Part shown: piece by piece, positions 44,299-53,259 of the stretch | How positions within the stretch are numbered: the stretch's first letter is position 1 | Layout: each line of letters begins with the position of its first letter | NCBI RefSeq assembly: GCF_048569485.1 | Contig: NC_134355.1 | Span: forward strand, 557,654,642-557,718,641 | Length of the DNA: 64,000 nt | Direction: 5' to 3' | Origin: Anomaloglossus baeobatrachus | Lineage: Eukaryota; Chordata; Amphibia; Anura; Aromobatidae | The notes under the pieces: model-generated | What the model saw: the letters and a program-made list of their open reading frames with translations, nothing else | Database searches by the model: none | Told to the model about the DNA's origin: nothing | Translations under genes and position numbers: made by a program

Positions 44299-44350
44299 TA
44301 ATTCTGTCCTGACAGAGTCCCTTTCAGTGTCTCCGGATTTGCATTGTGAC

Positions 44351-44778
44351 TAGTAATGGGTGAACAGTAAGGCTATGTGCGCACGTAGCGTTTGTCCCTG
44401 CAGAAATTTCTGCAGCGATTTGAACAGCACACATGCGCTTCAAATCGCTGCAGAAAGAGTCCGTAATGAAAAAAAAAAAAGCCGATTTCATGCGCTCTGA
44501 GTGCAGCCCCTCCCATAGACAGAGCGGGGGCTGCATGCAGAGCGCAGGAAAGAAGTGACATGTGCATGCAAATACGCAATGTGCGCAAATAGCCTAACTA
44601 TTCGTGATTATTTGTAATGAATTCCAAAGTGCTATTCTGGTATTCATCACAAATAACGAACTTAATGCAAACCAATGGGGAAACCGAGCATTTTTCTTGC
44701 TGTGATGAATACTGGCATAGCACTCGGTATTCGGTAAGCATTATCCGAACATGAATAGTTACTATTCGCCCATCTCTA
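44351..44778. mobile_element. Short hAT-type MITE carrying another MITE
   Basis: Ends TAGTAATGGGTGAACAGTA and (inverse) TAGAGATGGGCGAATAGTA. Flanking 8-mers ATTGTGAC and GTAGTGAC match at 6 of 8 positions. The 224-bp insert at 44371-44594 accounts for half its length. No coding capacity. Confidence 0.65.
44371..44594. mobile_element. MITE, GGCTATGTGCGCAC family, TAA target
   Basis: 224 bp, ends GGCTATGTGCGCACGTAGCG and AATGTGCGCAAATAGCC, with TAA at 44368-44370 and 44595-44597. Removing it with one TAA restores GAACAGTAACTATTCG, which pairs with the other terminus of the host MITE (GAATAGTTACTATTCG), so the target site is confirmed internally. Confidence 0.9.
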
Positions 44779-44786
44779 GTAGTGAC

Positions 44787-44951
44787 CCATGACCAACTAG
44801 GCAACCTGTCTATAATTTAGGGGGTTTTATTTTTTTACAACATGAAAATCGATGGGCAACTTGTAACCCTTTAGCCCTAACCTAGTAGTTGTCATAGTAG
44901 TTGTTGTGCAATGTTACATGCAGTGTGGCAGAATTATGAAAAGTCTTATAG
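44787..44951. other. No recognisable feature
   Basis: Short AT-rich spacer between two MITEs; nothing seen. Confidence 0.4.
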
Positions 44952-44955
44952 TTAA

Positions 44956-45295
44956 AAGGTTATTCCCATCTCCAAGATCCTATCCCAATATGTAGTCGGT
45001 GTAATAATATTAGCAAATACCTCCATTTAGAAAAGTAGTATATAGCCATGTCTCTTACCTCATGTGCAGGGCATTGTAGCTTAGGTATCTATGGTTACGA
45101 GCACTCATATAGTGACAGCTAGTTGCTCATGGTTGTAACCATGGATACCTAAGCTGCAATGCACTGCACATAAGGTAAGATACATGGCTATATCAGGAGA
45201 ACTATACTACATTTTTAATTGGAGGTATTTTGTAATATTATTATTATTATACCTACTACATATTAGGATAGGATCTTTGAGATGGGAATGCCCCT
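44956..45295. mobile_element. Fold-back MITE, TTAA target
   Basis: 340 bp flanked by TTAA (44952-44955 and 45296-45299). The two halves are inverted copies almost to the centre: AAGGTTATTCCCATCTCCAA then GATCCTATCCCAATATG on the left, and the inverse of AAGGGGCATTCCCATCTCAA on the right; GCAGGGCATTGTAGCTTAGG pairs with CCTAAGCTGCAATGCACTGC near the middle. Confidence 0.85.
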
Positions 45296-45405
45296 TTAAA
45301 TTGCTTTGTTGTCCATAGCAACCAATTTCACTCTACCATAGATTAAAAAATGAAAGCCGAGGTCTGGTTGGTTGCCATGGTAAACAAAGACAGTTTTCTC
45401 TTTAA

Positions 45406-45672
45406 AGGGAACCTGTCAGGTCCAATTTGCACCCAAAACCATGAGCAGTTCTGGGTGCATATTGCTAATCCCTGCCTAACTGTCCCTGTATACACTAGCA
45501 TAGATAAAGAGATCTTTACAAAAAGTATTTCTAAAGATCTTTTATCGTATGCTAATGAGCGTTGGGACTAGTCCCAAGGGCATTGCTTCCCTTGCTAGTT
45601 GGCCCCATTGGCATGTTAGCACGCCCCTGTGGGCCCTTGTGGGCGTGCTAACATGCTAATGAGTGCGCAGTG
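45406..45672. mobile_element. Left half of an AGGGAACCTGTCA MITE
   Basis: Follows TTAA (45402-45405) with AGGGAACCTGTCAGGTCCAA, then GCACCCAAAACCATGAGCAG, as in the complete relative at 55573-56700. It is cut at 45673 by the next MITE, and no right half appears beyond 46236, so the far end has been lost. Confidence 0.65.
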
Positions 45673-45676
45673 TTAA

Positions 45677-46232
45677 GGCCGCTTTACATGCTGCCATATC
45701 GTTACCGATATCGCTAGTGTGCGTACTTGCCCCTATCGATTGTGCGACACGGGCAAATCGCTGCCCGTGGCGCACAACATCGCTAGGAACAGTGAGACTA
45801 CTTACCTGCCTAGCGACGTCGCTGTAACCGGTGAACCGCCTCCTTTCTAAGGGGGAAGTTAGTTCGGCGTCACTAAGCGGCCGCCCAATCAAAGCGGAGG
45901 GGCGTAGATGAGCGGGACGAACATCCCTCCCACCTCGTTCCTTCCTCATTGCGGGCGGGACACAGGTAAGGATAGGTTCCTTGTTCCTGCGGTGTCACAC
46001 GTAGCGATGTGTGCTGCCGCAGGAACGACGAACAACATCGTACCTGCAGCAGCAACGATAATTGAGATCAGGGGGGATGTCATCGATTAGCGATTTTGAA
46101 TGTTTTTGCAACGATTCAAAATCGCTAATAGGTGTCACACGCAACGACATCGCTAACGCGGCCGGATATGCGTCACAAATTCCGTGACCCCAACGAGATC
46201 GCTTTAGCGATGTCGTAGCGTGTAAAGCCACC
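45677..46232. mobile_element. MITE, GGCnGGCTTTACAC family, TTAA flanks
   Basis: 556 bp with TTAA on each side (45673-45676 and 46233-46236). Ends GGCCGCTTTACATGCTGCCA and (inverse) GGTGGCTTTACACGCTACGA. Interior: GATGAGCGGGACGAACATCC, CTGCCGCAGGAACGACGAAC. Orientation is that of 17005 and 50437. Confidence 0.88.
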
Positions 46233-46236
46233 TTAA

Positions 46237-46645
46237 GTGATTTATAACCAACAATGTTGTGTGTACTGAGGAAATCATCCAGCTCTTTTTTAAAAGCTGT
46301 TCTAGTATCTGCCATTACTATCTCTTGTGGTAGGGCATTCCACAGTCTGACTGCTCTAACTGTAAAGAGCCCTTTCCTATTTAGCTGTCGGAATCGCTTT
46401 TCTTCCACTCGCAGTGAATGCCCCCTGGTCCTTAGTATTGTTTTCGGAAGAAATAAGTCATGTGCCAGTCCTTTATATTGACCACACATGTATTTATACA
46501 TATAAATGAGATCTCCTCTGAGACGTCTTTTTTCTAAGCTAAACATATCTAACTTTTCCAACCTGTCATCATATGGGAGGCCTTCCATTCCTTGTAGTAG
46601 TCTAGTTGCCGCCTTTGAACTGACTCTAACTTCTGAATGTGTATA
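46237..46645 (-). mobile_element. CR1-type LINE, ORF2 C-terminus
   Basis: Minus-strand frame 46588 down to about 46240 reads GLPYDDRLEKLDMFSLEKRR, LRGDLIYMYKYM, then ILRTRGHSLRVEEKRFRQLN, then GLFTVRAVRLWNALPQEIVM, the standard CR1 ORF2 ending (YEDRL..LGLFSLEKRRLRGDL ... RVV..WN.LP). Open without stops in this stretch, but only the last 120 or so codons are present and no 3' repeat is evident. It is cut by the MITE ending at 46236. Confidence 0.88.
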
Positions 46646-46649
46646 ACAT

Positions 46650-47386
46650 GAAAAAGAGTTTTTATTATACTCACCTGCGGAGCAGTTGGATCCGATGGGG
46701 GTCGCTGGTCTTGGTCCGGTGCCTCCTCTCTACCTTCCATCGCCGTCTTCCTTCATACCTCCATGTGGATGATGCTTCCTACATCTTCCACACAGAGGCC
46801 TCTATAGCGCTCCTGAGCACACGCACTTCTCTCTGCCTTGCTGATGGCAGAGCAAGTAGTACGTAGTAGTAGGTCTTTGACCTTTCCCTGCTCATTAGAG
46901 TACTTTGCTTTGCCCTCAGCAGGCAGGGAGACGTGCATGTGCTCAGGAGCAAAATAGAGGCCTCTGTGTGGATGATATAGGAAGCATCATCCACATGGAG
47001 CTATGACGGAAGAGGGGAGGCGCCAAACCGAGACCAACGACCCCCATCGGATCCGACTGCTCCACCGGTGAGTATAATTAAGGTGTTTTTTAGCATTAGG
47101 CCGGAGTCACAGTTGCGCGAGTCTCACATCGGCATCACCAGGCACGGCCACACACTCTCTGGACAGGAACGTCTCAGCTGCATAGAAATACATGTCTGTC
47201 CGGGGAGTGTGCGGCGGTGACGGGTGATGCCAATGTGAGTTACTAGCAAGTGTGACACTGGCCTTATACAGAGCGGCCCAGGCTCTTGTATACAGTATTC
47301 TAGAATGCCGTATATAAGAGCTCACTGGTGGTGGCCACAGCTCATAAGAGAAAAATCTGGTGACACGTTCCCTTTAAGACAGTCTT
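46650..47386. mobile_element. TTAA-type element with long inverted repeat
   Basis: Core inverted pair: TTATACTCACCTGCGGAGCA then GTTGGATCCGATGGGGGTCG (from 46655) matches the inverse of CGACCCCCATCGGATCCGAC then TGCTCCACCGGTGAGTATAA (to about 47078). The right end is TCTGGTGACACGTTCCCT before TTAA (47387-47390), the AGGGAACCTGTCA terminus; the left terminus is missing. GAGTATAATTAAGGTGTTTT and GGCTCTTGTATACAGTATTC tie it to 49275-49803. Confidence 0.6.
47099..47263. mobile_element. Short MITE, TTA target
   Basis: 165 bp, ends GGCCGGAGTCACAGTTGCGC and GCAAGTGTGACACTGGCC, flanked by TTA (47096-47098 and 47264-47266). Nested in the TTAA-type element. Interior has CGGACAGACATG-like inverted pairs. 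Confidence 0.8.
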
Positions 47387-47390
47387 GATA

Positions 47391-47500
47391 GATGAGGCCC
47401 AATAGGAAGGTGTGTGTCGACAGCTGTTTACAGCCTGTGCGTAATATCCTGTTTGTTTCATTTTAAATAAAGTTTTCTATTGAAACAAACAAAAAAAAAA
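47391..47500 (+). other. Poly(A) signal and A-run
   Basis: AATAAA at 47466-47471 is followed by an A-run at 47490-47500. This may be the 3' end of a retroposed sequence or of an upstream host transcript; the sequence before it (GACAGCTGTTTACAGCCTGT) is not recognised. Confidence 0.4.
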
Positions 47501-47504
47501 GTAT

Positions 47505-48060
47505 GTGATGACGTAATCCGTAACCGATAGCTTTAGTCAAGGGAAGGGGCGGGCTGTCGTGTCACGTGATTAATGGCGGAGCGCGGCTTAGCGCTGCCGA
47601 GGGGAGAGAAAGACCGAGGCAGAAACCGGAAGCTTAAAGAGCGGCTTAGAGAGCCGCGTAGTCGTTAACGAAAAGGGGGTGATTAAGAACGAGGAGGTGA
47701 CAGAGGGCGCTGGCCCTAGCTTCGTATGTATAGAGTACGTCCGTGCATGGGGGGTTTGCAATACAGTAAGCGGGCCTTCCCTGTGCAGATACAGGCCCTG
47801 GCGGCCGCGGCGGCTCTCCAGCGGGGTTGTGGTAATCCCGGGCCTGAATATGTGGGGCTCAGCGGGCTGCGCCGTGTAGGCCTCACCCAGGAGCGGAGGA
47901 GGCCGGAGCGGAGACACGTGACCTGCTGTGTGCGGGGAAGCGTGGGGACGGCTCCATTATGTCTGATCACGGGCGGAAAACCGTACAGGGCCTGAGTCCG
48001 GATCCACCCCGGCCGCCCGGGAGTAACCCCTCCGTGGTCTCTACCACCCCCCCCCCTTCC
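47505..48060 (+). promoter_or_regulatory. CpG island with promoter-type motifs
   Basis: A GC- and CpG-rich stretch unlike its neighbours and free of transposon ends. Motifs seen: CRE-like TGACGTAA (47509-47516), GC box GGGGCGGG (47546-47553), E-box CACGTG in GTCACGTGAT (47563-47568), YY1-like ATGGCGG (47573-47579), ETS-type CCGGAAG (47626-47632), a second CACGTG (47915-47920). GAGGTGACA at about 47691 could be a splice donor. A TATA box is absent, as in many housekeeping promoters. Plus-strand direction is inferred from motif order and the frame at 47959; a bidirectional promoter is possible. Confidence 0.55.
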
Positions 48061-48106
48061 CCGGTTTCCCCTGGGAATGATGCAATTTACATGTGTAATT
48101 CCGCAT
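47959..48106 (+). CDS. Possible first coding exon, unknown protein
   Basis: An ATG with A at -3 opens MSDHGRKTVQGLSPDPPRPP, followed by GSNPSVVSTTPPPSPVSPGN, a Pro/Ser-rich, probably disordered N-terminus. The frame runs on to 48243, but from 48107 the DNA looks like a Tc1 terminus, so only about 49 codons are credible. No strong splice donor is visible at the end, which weakens the call. I do not recognise the protein. It may equally be 5' UTR or intron of a gene that lies beyond this window. Confidence 0.3.
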
Positions 48107-48235
48107 ACAGTCGTGGCCAGAGAATGGGTTTGACACAAACTTTGCTTTTCAGAGTTTGTCTTTTTTGCCAGATATTTCCATGGTTACTGATGGAGGTTGT
48201 CAGGACATTAGCATTTGTTTATAGGGTATCGAAGT
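48107..48235. mobile_element. Tc1-type terminus, remnant
   Basis: TA at 48105-48106 is followed by CAGTCGTGGCCAGAGAATGG then GTTTGACACAAAC, resembling vertebrate Tc1 ends (CAGTCGTGGCC). No partner end and no transposase. Confidence 0.5.
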
Positions 48236-48545
48236 GTGGTTAGTGGGGGTGCGACACCCGGCACCTACCGATCAGCTGTTCCCTGTGCTGCTGTGGGCCA
48301 GAACTCTGCGCAGCTCGGTCAGTGGAATAGTGGCCTCAGCTTATTCACCCCTATTCGAATCCATACGGAGTGGATACTGCGGTCACCATACAGTTGACAG
48401 ACCTGTGCAGCTCCGCAACGGCGTAGTTCAGCTGGCGGCAGCATCGGGAACAGCTGATCGGTGGGTGCCAATTGTCACCCCCAGTAATCACACATTGATG
48501 ACCTGCCCTAAGCATAGGTATTAGTGTTAGTCCCAGTCAATCCCT
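48236..48545. mobile_element. TTAA-type MITE, left end missing
   Basis: GCGACACCCGGCACCTACCG then ATCAGCTG near 48250 is mirrored by CAGCTGATCGGTGGGTGCCA at 48451-48470. The right end is CCCAGTCAATCCCT before TTAA. Its TTAA is shared with the next element at 48550. Confidence 0.6.
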
Positions 48546-48549
48546 TTAA

Positions 48550-48890
48550 AAGGGAATCTGTCACCAGGGTTTTGCTACCTCCATTTGAAAGCAGCATAAT
48601 GTAGCGAAAGACCCTGATTCCAGTGATGCGTCACTTACTGGGCTGTTTGCTGTCTTGTTGATAAAATGTTTTCTCTGCTGCACATATGTCAGTTATACAG
48701 AGCTCGTGAATATGCTGGACTACCTCACAGCACGCCATGTAGTCCTCTAATCATCTCCTGCTGATTAAGTGATTTTTATCAAAACTACACTATACAGCCC
48801 AGTAAGTGACATACTGCTGGAATCAGGATCTCTACCCCTACGTTATGCTACTCTCAGATTAGGTGGCAAAAACCTGGTGACAGATTCCCT
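48550..48890. mobile_element. MITE, AGGGAATCTGTCACC family, TTAA target
   Basis: 341 bp, TTAA at 48546-48549 and 48891-48894. Ends AAGGGAATCTGTCACCAGGG and (inverse) AGGGAATCTGTCACCAGGTT. Interior is symmetric: GTCACTTACTGGGCTG and CAGCCCAGTAAGTGAC. Confidence 0.88.
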
Positions 48891-48906
48891 TTAAGTACAT
48901 ATTTAA

Positions 48907-49825
48907 AGAGGTCTTCCACCACTTTAACATTGAGGGCCTATCCTTTTGGATAGGCCATCAATGTCTGATCAGCCGGGGTCTGACCCCCTGCCTATCAACT
49001 GTTCTTAGTGGCAACAGCAACTGGCTGGAAATGCTCAGTTCTGGAGCTACCCCATCTTCTGATAGGGACCGCAGCTGGGTACTGTACATTTGCCTCCCAT
49101 TGATTTGAATGTGAGGCAGATGTGCAGTACCCATCCATTCAGTTGATGGGGCAGCTCCAGAACTGAGCATTTCTGGTTGCTGTCACAGAGGACAGCTGAT
49201 CTTCGGTATGGGGTGTTGGACCCCGGTCGATCAGACATTGGTAACCTAGCCTAAGGATAGGCCATCAGTGTTAAAGGGAACCTGTCACCGCTTTTTTGGA
49301 CTATAAGCTGCGGCCACCACCAGTTGGCTCTTATATACAGCATTCTAACATGCTGTATATAAGAGCCCAGGCCGGGGGTATAACGTAAAAACCACTTTAT
49401 AATGCTTACCTAACGGTTGCGCTGTGGGCCTTATGGGCGTCTCTGTGGTCCGTTGACGGTGCCTCCTTTCGGCCATCTTCGTCCTCTTTCTGAAGCCGTA
49501 GTGCATGACGCGTCTACGTCATACACACACTGCTGAGGACCTGAATGCCGGCGAGTGTGTATGACATCGGACCTGTCATGCACCGCGGCTAGAGTAGAAG
49601 GAGAACAAAGATAGCCAAAAGAGGCGGCACCGGAGAACGGAGACGCCCATATGGCCCACGAAACGACCGTTAGGTAAGTATTATAAAGTGTTTGTTATAC
49701 CCCCAGCCTGGGCTCTTATATGCAGCATGTTTGAGTGCTGTACATAAGAGCCCGGTGGTGGTGGCTGCAGCTTATAGGCCAAAAAAATGGTGACAGGTTC
49801 CCTTTAAAGTAGTGGCCAACCTAAT
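48907..49825. mobile_element. TTAA-type MITE hosting another TTAA MITE
   Basis: Left end AGAGGTCTTCCACCACTTTA then ACATTGAGGGCC; right end is the inverse of ATTAGGTTGGCCACTACTTT then AACACTGATGGCC. TTAA at 48903-48906 and 49826-49829. The 529-bp element at 49275-49803 sits in the TTAA that belongs to the right terminus of this one. Without it the host is about 390 bp. Confidence 0.85.
49275..49803. mobile_element. MITE, AGGGAACCTGTCACC family, TTAA target
   Basis: 529 bp, TTAA at 49271-49274 and 49804-49807. Ends AGGGAACCTGTCACCGCTTT and (inverse) AGGGAACCTGTCACCATTTT. Symmetric interior: GGCTCTTATATACAGCATTC, GTAGTGCATGACG / CGTCATGCAC-like pairs, and two splice-like ACCTAACGGT / ACCGTTAGGT blocks in inverse. 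Kolobok or piggyBac superfamily would fit TTAA; I cannot tell which. Confidence 0.88.
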
Positions 49826-49949
49826 TTAAAGTGTTGACCCTTATGTTTCAAGATTTTTGCCCCAGCAGCTGGATATCTGCTTCTGGGCCAAATTGTGACT
49901 GATAACAACACATCCTCGCTCCAAGTCAATACAGTTTCTTTGTTTTTGA

Positions 49950-50350
49950 CAACTGACTTTTGAGAATTAAATCCTTTTCTGAATAAGCTTGAGATCTGGG
50001 GAGTTTCCTGACCATGCACCCAAAATGTCAATGTTTTGTCCTCGGAGCCAGTTATCATTTTTGCCTTGTGACTTGGTCTCCATCATGCTGGAAAAAGCAT
50101 TGTTCATAACCAATTGCTCCTGGATAGTTGACAAAGTTGCACTTGGGTGGAATGTTTAAATACCATTCTGTGTTCATGGCAGGGTTTTTAGGCAAATCTT
50201 TAAGGGAGCGCACTCCCTTGCCTGAAAAGTAACAGCACCTGTAGCGCTCACATTTTCTTCTGCAGACAAGTTGTCCCAAACAGTTTGAAGGTGGCCTTAT
50301 AGAAGAGAAAACAAAACTTTACTCCAGTCCTCTGAAGTCCAACCTACTCA
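49950..50350 (-). pseudogene. Decayed Tc1-like transposase, C-terminal part
   Basis: Minus-strand translation near 50030-49975 gives NIDILGAWSGNSPDLKLIQK, matching the Tc1 block NIDIL.WPGNSPDLNPIEN; the final Glu is replaced by Gln. Upstream, around 50090, FFQHDGDQVTRQK corresponds to the second catalytic block (FQQDNAPCHTAK), and GAIGYEQCF precedes it. Frames are broken repeatedly. Inactive. Confidence 0.65.
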
Positions 50351-50436
50351 GTCTCCATGATGGTTTTTTTGGAGAGAAGTGGCTTCTTTGCTGTCTTTGT
50401 TGACACCAGCCAAGCCTCCAAAAGAGTCTGCCTTAA

Positions 50437-51002
50437 GGCCGCTTTACACGCTGCGATATCGGTACCGATATAGCTAGCGTGGGTACCCGCCCCCATCTGT
50501 TGTGCGACATGGGCAAATCGCTGCCCGTGTCGCACAACATCGGCCAGACCTGTCACACATACCTGCCCGGCGACGTCGCTGTGACCGTCGAACTGCCTCC
50601 TTTCTAAGGGGGCGGTTCGTTCAGCGTCACAGCTGCGTCACTGAACCGCCGCCCAATAGAAGTGGAGGGACGGAGATGAGCGGGACGTAACATCCCGCCC
50701 ACTTCCTTCCTTCCTCATAGCGGCCGGGAGGCAGGTAAGGAGAGGTTTCTCGTTCCTGCGGTGTTACACGTACCGATGTGTGCTGCTGCAGGAACGAGAA
50801 ACAACTTTGTTACTGCTGCAGTAACGATTTTTGAGAATGGACCCCCATGTCACCGATGAGCGATTTTGCACGTTTTTGCGACGATGCAAAATCGCTCATA
50901 GGTGTCACACGCAACGGCATCGCTAATGCGGCCGGATGAGCGTCACCAATTCCGTGACCCCAACGAGTTCGCATTAGCGATGTCGCAGCGTGTAAAGCCC
51001 CC
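50437..51002. mobile_element. MITE, GGCnGGCTTTACAC family
   Basis: 566 bp, ends GGCCGCTTTACACGCTGCGA and (inverse) GGGGGCTTTACACGCTGCGA; TTAA at 50433-50436 and TTTA at 51003-51006. Interior GATGAGCGGGACGTAACATC and CCCGCCCACTTCC. Closest in arrangement to 45677-46232. Confidence 0.88.
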
Positions 51003-51006
51003 TTTA

Positions 51007-51390
51007 GGCTCTGTGCACACTAGAAAATGGAATTTTCTTAAGAAAATTCCAGACCCTCTGAAAGATTCCTGCACCTGCGGTAAAAAAACGCACCAAAATC
51101 CGCATGCGGATTTGCCGCGGTTTGGTGCGGATTTGTTGCGTTTTTTAATCTGTGGCAAAAACCGCAGGTAACTGCGGAAATTAAGTGACATTCACATTAA
51201 TTCCGCAGCGGAAACTCCGCGGCAAAATCCGCAGGGACAAAAAAACCCGCAGTGTGCGCACAGCATTTTTTAATCCCCATAGATTTTGTTGTAGAATGAC
51301 TGGAGAATTGTTATAAACATTTTCTGCAGCAGTCCTTCAGTGAATTCTGCCGCAATTTCACGGGTAAATCCGCAGCGTGTCCACAGAGCC
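51007..51390. mobile_element. MITE abutting the previous one
   Basis: Starts right after TTTA 51003-51006 with GGCTCTGTGCACACTAGAAA and ends GCGTGTCCACAGAGCC before TTT. Interior has many CCGCGG, CCGCAG and AAAATCCGCA motifs and a short palindrome GAATTTTCTTAAGAAAATTC at 51031-51050. Confidence 0.75.
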
Positions 51391-51692
51391 TTTGCTGTTG
51401 CTCTGGCTTTGAATAAGTCCTGTAGCTGAATGCTACAATGACTATGAATATGTCCTGATATGTGCTGTACTTTTTCGAGTGCTCTGAAGCCAAGCCTCTT
51501 TTGAAGTTCTTGATGATCCAATTAAATTATTCATCTGGAGGCAATGTCCTTGCCTGTAAAACTTTTTTTTTTTTTTTAATATATTTTATGCAAAGTAAAT
51601 GACAACCACCTCCTTTTTAGAGGTAATTATGGTTCTGAGAAGACAATGATTACAAGCGTCTTTACAATTTTAGGCAACCAGTCTTATCTTAT

Positions 51693-52151
51693 GGCCGGGG
51701 CCACACAGGGGGGACTACTGCAATCCTCTCATGACACTCTGCTCACGCTGGCAGCACAGCAGAGCCGAGTGTCATGTGAGTGTCACTGCGACTGAGGTCC
51801 GATCATGTGATCGGACCTCAGCTGAGTAGGGGTGGACCGGCTCTGAGGAGGAGAGGGAGGGATTTATCTCCCCTCTCGCCAGCTATTGCCATTCTCGCTC
51901 TGCACTCGTGGTACATCAGTGTACTGCGAGTGCAGTGCGATTTTTCTCTCGCCCCATAGACGTGAATGGGTCCGAGAGAATCTAGGATCCCATTGTACCC
52001 ACAGCATGCTGCGATTATTTTCTCGGTCCGATTAGGGCTGAGAAAATAATTGCTCATGGGTGCTGGCACACAGGCTAATATTGGTCCGAGTGGAATGCAA
52101 TGTTTTATCGCATTTCACGCGGTCCGATTTTCATGCCGTGTGTCTTAGGCC
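51693..52151. mobile_element. MITE, GGCCGGGGCCACAC type
   Basis: 459 bp, ends GGCCGGGGCCACACAGG and (inverse) GGCCTAAGACACACGG, flanked by TAT. Interior palindrome GAGGTCCGATCATGTGATCG then GACCTC at 51795-51820. A relative is nested at 55676-56083. Confidence 0.7.
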
Positions 52152-52305
52152 TATCAGTCAGCATGACCAAGGTAATTTTCATGCCAATGAATGAGTGCAA
52201 GTCACCTGATATCAACCAGTAGTTTATGCAAAGTGCCATTATAAAAACTGAAGCAGCAAACTGAGAACCAATATTTTTTGGGCTCAAAACCTTTGGCCAC
52301 CACTG

Positions 52306-52794
52306 TTAATTGCTAATATACAGTAGTATTTTGTTTAGTGAAACCCCAGTTGCTACTTTTTTTTATTTTTGGTCTTTAAGGCTTAATATTGGCCATTACA
52401 TAGAATGGGCTGGCTGTTGGACCTCTTTGCTTTGAACTCACAGACATCTCATGTATTATGTTTTTCATGGATAGAATAGGTGTCCATTATAATGTATTGG
52501 ACATGTGTTTTTTTTTTTGTTTTTTTTTTTAACATGGACTGTGTGGTCTGAAAAAAATTAAAGGGATGTTTCTGTTTAATACCAGTCATGGCTCAAAATT
52601 ACCCATAGAATTCTATGTGCCTGTGAAAATCCTGGACAGCTCAGATATGGCATCCGTGGACAGTCCGTATGCTATTAGTGATATTATAATGGATAGAAGG
52701 TTTGCAATATATTAGAAAAATGACTGATGCTAACAACTGACACATTGGTAAAACGCTGACCTAAAACACTGAACAGTCCATGTTTTTGACGTAT
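52306..52794. other. No recognisable feature
   Basis: About 490 AT-rich bases between transposons; T-runs at about 52507-52530. No coding region or repeat ends seen. Confidence 0.45.
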
Positions 52795-52797
52795 AAG

Positions 52798-53256
52798 GCA
52801 AGGTTCCTACTTCCGTTAAATTGTATCAGTCAGAATCCGCTGCCCTGGTAAACAACTGAATCAGTTTGTCGGATTCCGTTGTTCCCATATACTTTTATGA
52901 GCGGCGGATTTTGACTGATGATGCTGCGTTGCATCCTCCACCCGACTGATCAGTCGAACGACTGACCGCGGGGCGGTAGGAACGCAGCTTGTAACGTTTT
53001 TTGAGCAGCGCAATCCGTAGGATTTCGCTGCGCATGCTCTCTCTGGCTTCCTGCACACATAACCAGGATACGCATCGGGTTACCAAGCAATGCGCTTTGC
53101 CTAGTTACCCGATATTTACCCTGGCTACGTGTGCAGGGAGCCCGACACTTCCCCGCTCGGCTCCGCCCCCTCCTGCACTCCGCATGTATTCTCTCGCTCT
53201 CTCGCGTCAAGCAACGCATGTGACTGATGCGAAACAACGGAAATGTGAACCTAGCC
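52798..53256. mobile_element. MITE, GGCAAGGTTC type, TAA target
   Basis: 459 bp, ends GGCAAGGTTCCTACTTCCGT and ACGGAAATGTGAACCTAGCC, TAA at 52795-52797 and 53257-53259. Interior carries CAGGATACGCATCGGGTTAC and GTTACCCGATATTTACCCTG as an inverted pair around 53065-53120. Confidence 0.85.
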
Positions 53257-53259
53257 TAA

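Larger units (their letters stand above)
49829..52305 (-). mobile_element. Old Tc1-like element with three nested MITEs
   Basis: Right end is CTCAAAACCTTTGGCCACCA then CTG at 52305, the inverse of a known type of vertebrate Tc1 terminus; the left end AAGTGTTGACCCTTATGTTT is a degenerate partner. Transposase remains lie on the minus strand. MITEs at 50437-51002, 51007-51390 and 51693-52151 are inserted; without them it is about 1.1 kb, so internal sequence has also been lost. Confidence 0.7.

Noticed and set aside
47726-47995. 90-codon frame in the CpG island (MYRVRPCMGGLQYSKRAFPV)
   Set aside because: Overlaps the preferred frame, no domain, and GC-rich composition keeps several frames open; kept only the island and one weak exon call.
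49804-49830. AGTAGTGGCCAACC as the left terminus of the Tc1-like element
   Set aside because: It pairs with the left end of the TTAA MITE at 48907 and so belongs to that element; the Tc1 must start at about 49829.
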